From JAZLIL01 sp045617405 (GTDB lineage: Bacteria; Bacillota; Clostridia; Lachnospirales; Lachnospiraceae): 5,840 bases of DNA. The position numbers and the translations under genes are program-made. The notes beneath the pieces are model-generated. The model was not told where the DNA came from, searched no databases, and was given only the letters and a program-made list of their open reading frames with translations. How positions within the stretch are numbered: the stretch's first letter is position 1; each line of letters starts with the position of its first letter. Location of the stretch: positions 1 to 5,840 of the forward strand of contig JAZLIL010000026.1 of NCBI GenBank assembly GCA_045617405.1. The letters run 5' to 3'. Positions 3,963-5,840 of the stretch are shown one piece after another.

Positions 3963-5783
3963 ATGAAGAAGAGATTTTTTGTCGGGCTGCTGCTTTTTGC
4001 TGCGTGCGTGATGCTTGCAGGATCATTAAAGGTCAGCGCAGCCTCATTTAGTGAGAACGGTCTGCACTATGTCACCTTTGGACCGACGGCAGATAAGACT
4101 GTTGAAGTCACACCTGACGGCACGAAGAAGTTTAAGAATCTTGTGATCCCTGCTCAGGTTACGTACAGCGGAACAACTTATGATGTTGCACGTGTAGGGT
4201 ACATGGCATTCTATGGCGATGAGAATCTTCAGAGCCTTGTACTTCCTAAGACCATGAAGGAGATTGACTACGCCGCATTCAGCGGGTGCTACAACCTGAA
4301 GAAGGTCACACTTAATCAGGGACTTGAGATTTTGAATGAGTCATGCTTCAGCTGCGTTCCGGCTGACTTTAAGCTTCCTTCATCGCTCAAGAGGATTGAT
4401 TATGCCGCTTTTTATGGCTCAGGCATTAAAAAGGCAGTCATTCCGAACGGTTTCACAAAGATTGAGAACAATGTTTTCGGAAGCTGCAAGCAATTAAAGA
4501 AGGTAAAGCTTCCTAAATCAGTTAAGACTATTGGAGAGTTCGCTTTCTCAGCATGCGAATCACTTGAAAAGATAAAGATTCCTGCAGGTGTAAAAGAGAT
4601 CGGGAACATGGCATTCGACAACACTGCCATTGAATCGATCAAGATCCCCAAGAAGATAACAGTCATTCCTGAGAAGCTCTGCTTTGGATGCAAGAATCTG
4701 AAGTCTGTCACATTTAAGGGAAAGATCACGAAGATTGGTGAAGGTGCGTTTAGCGGGTGCGCTCTTGAATCCTTTGAGATCCCTGAAACCGTGAAGGAGA
4801 TCGCCGCAGGCGCATTTTATGGAAATCCGTTTACATCGATAAAGATTCCTGAAGGCGTAACGAAGCTCAATCCAGCTACATTTGCGGACTGCACAAATCT
4901 TACAGAGGTTGTGCTTCCCGAGAGCCTTAATGAACTCCTTTTTGAATCCGGATGGAGTGAGGGCGTTTTTCAAGACTGTACTTCTCTCAGGAGCATTACG
5001 CTTCCAAAGGGGATAACAAAGCTGCCGGATTATGTATTCTACGGATGCGATAATCTTGAAACGATCAATTGTGAAGGAACTGTCACTGAAATAGGAACCG
5101 ACTGTTTCGCATTAACAAAGTGGCTCAAGGACAATACCGAGGCAAACGACTATTTTGTCTTTGCAGGAACGCTTCTTGGCGTGAACGAGTATGCTACCGA
5201 AGCTGAGGCTATGCAATCAGGACGTGAATATATCTGGAGCGGCAAAAGAGCAGCAGACAATGAGACAAAGATTGTTTTCTACACTCAGTATGATATTCCT
5301 CAGGGTGTAAAAAAGATCGCAAACCAAGTATTCCAGTTCACAGAATATGATCATATAACAGTAAATCTTCCGGGCAGTCTTGAAGAGATCGGAGATATGG
5401 CATTTTATCAGGCGAAAATCGAAAAGATCAGCATCCCCTCGTCAGTCAGGGTGATCGGAAGCAATGCATTCAATTCGTGCGAGTACCTTGAATCGATTGT
5501 CATCCCTGACGGGATCACGGAGATTCCATACGGAATGGTCGAAAACTGCAGAATGCTTACGAACATCAAGATCCCTGACAGCGTAACATCAATCGGAGAT
5601 AATGCATTCGATGAGTGCTGGGTACTTGAATCAGTCGAATTGCCTGCTAACATTGAAGGTATTCATGACATTACTAACAGAGCCATCAAGTTCATCGTAA
5701 AGAAGGGTTCAAAGACAAGCAAGTCCCTTCAGCAGGCCAAAGAGTGGGGCTATCTGTACCAAGCCGAAATTGTTGAAAAGTAA
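3963..5783 (+). CDS. Secreted BspA-like leucine-rich repeat (LRR_5) protein
   Basis: The protein has 606 residues. The signal peptide has MKKR, a hydrophobic core (about 5-22) and a likely cleavage VSA|AS after residue 26. A short beta-rich cap follows, with VIPAQVTYSGTTYDV at 61-75. About 19-20 repeats of 20-24 residues then fit LxxIxIPxxVxxIGxxAFxxCxx, the LRR_5/BspA (Treponema-type) pattern. The run covers about 76-386 and 444-574. It is interrupted by a non-repeat insert (387-443) that starts with the WL motif often seen in these proteins. The tail (575-606, FIVKKGSKTSKSL) resembles their usual C-terminal cap. There is no LPxTG, SLH, choline-binding or transmembrane anchor, so it is probably released or loosely attached. 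Relatives are linked to host or surface binding, but the ligand here is unknown. The start at 3963 is supported by AGGAGG (3949-3954) and the signal peptide; an earlier in-frame TTG at 3915 lies in the terminator. Confidence 0.9.
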   Translation: MKKRFFVGLLLFAACVMLAGSLKVSAASFSENGLHYVTFGPTADKTVEVTPDGTKKFKNLVIPAQVTYSGTTYDVARVGYMAFYGDENLQSLVLPKTMKEIDYAAFSGCYNLKKVTLNQGLEILNESCFSCVPADFKLPSSLKRIDYAAFYGSGIKKAVIPNGFTKIENNVFGSCKQLKKVKLPKSVKTIGEFAFSACESLEKIKIPAGVKEIGNMAFDNTAIESIKIPKKITVIPEKLCFGCKNLKSVTFKGKITKIGEGAFSGCALESFEIPETVKEIAAGAFYGNPFTSIKIPEGVTKLNPATFADCTNLTEVVLPESLNELLFESGWSEGVFQDCTSLRSITLPKGITKLPDYVFYGCDNLETINCEGTVTEIGTDCFALTKWLKDNTEANDYFVFAGTLLGVNEYATEAEAMQSGREYIWSGKRAADNETKIVFYTQYDIPQGVKKIANQVFQFTEYDHITVNLPGSLEEIGDMAFYQAKIEKISIPSSVRVIGSNAFNSCEYLESIVIPDGITEIPYGMVENCRMLTNIKIPDSVTSIGDNAFDECWVLESVELPANIEGIHDITNRAIKFIVKKGSKTSKSLQQAKEWGYLYQAEIVEK

Positions 5784-5840
5784 GAGAAGATTCACCAGAT
5801 ATTCAAAAGGCCGGGTGCATGCGTAAAAGCCGACGGAAAC

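Noticed and set aside
3963..4010. Lipoprotein signal for the LRR protein (Cys15)
   Set aside because: The residues before Cys15 (LFAA) fit a lipobox poorly and the hydrophobic core continues past it. A VSA|AS signal peptidase I site follows, so a non-lipidated secreted protein is more likely.
5784..5840. Possible terminator or next-gene start after the LRR gene
   Set aside because: The sequence to the window end has no complete hairpin plus T-tract and no ribosome binding site with a start codon; the window stops too early to judge.

Overview
The window looks like a chromosomal segment of a Gram-positive Clostridia, most likely a Lachnospiraceae-type gut or rumen anaerobe. This is inferred from the coaX-dusB pair, the archaeal/fungal-type aspartate-semialdehyde dehydrogenase, strong AGGAGG ribosome binding sites and a BspA-like leucine-rich repeat (LRR) exoprotein. 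All convincing genes are on the + strand, and I see no mobile element, tRNA, rRNA or CRISPR array.

Positions 1-178 hold no recognisable gene. They contain a degenerate tandem array with a 35-bp period, built from alternating 17/18-bp half-units. Positions 179-2612 are a compact housekeeping cluster: coaX (type III pantothenate kinase, coenzyme A synthesis), dusB (tRNA dihydrouridine synthase) and a small double zinc-ribbon/HTH protein resembling the YvyF-type 'flagellar operon' family. The two junctions in this cluster carry copies of the same leader element, of about 63 bp. Two tandem copies precede dusB and one diverged copy precedes the zinc-ribbon gene. Each of the latter two copies ends in the Shine-Dalgarno sequence just before the start codon. 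A small hairpin in the element shows compensatory changes between copies.

After an AT-rich gap with a good sigma-A-type promoter and a short perfect inverted repeat, asd (2755-3834) supplies aspartate semialdehyde for lysine/diaminopimelate, threonine and methionine synthesis. A 128-bp gap follows. It contains an extended -10 promoter and, downstream of it, an intrinsic terminator only 27 bp before the next start codon. The last gene (3963-5783) encodes a secreted 606-residue LRR_5/BspA-like protein with about 19-20 repeats and no visible wall anchor.

The most notable items are the duplicated, structure-bearing leader element; a glycine in CoaX where the family has a near-invariant aspartate; and the terminator inside the apparent leader of the LRR gene. 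I found no clear new multi-gene system. The leader element is the best candidate for something undescribed.
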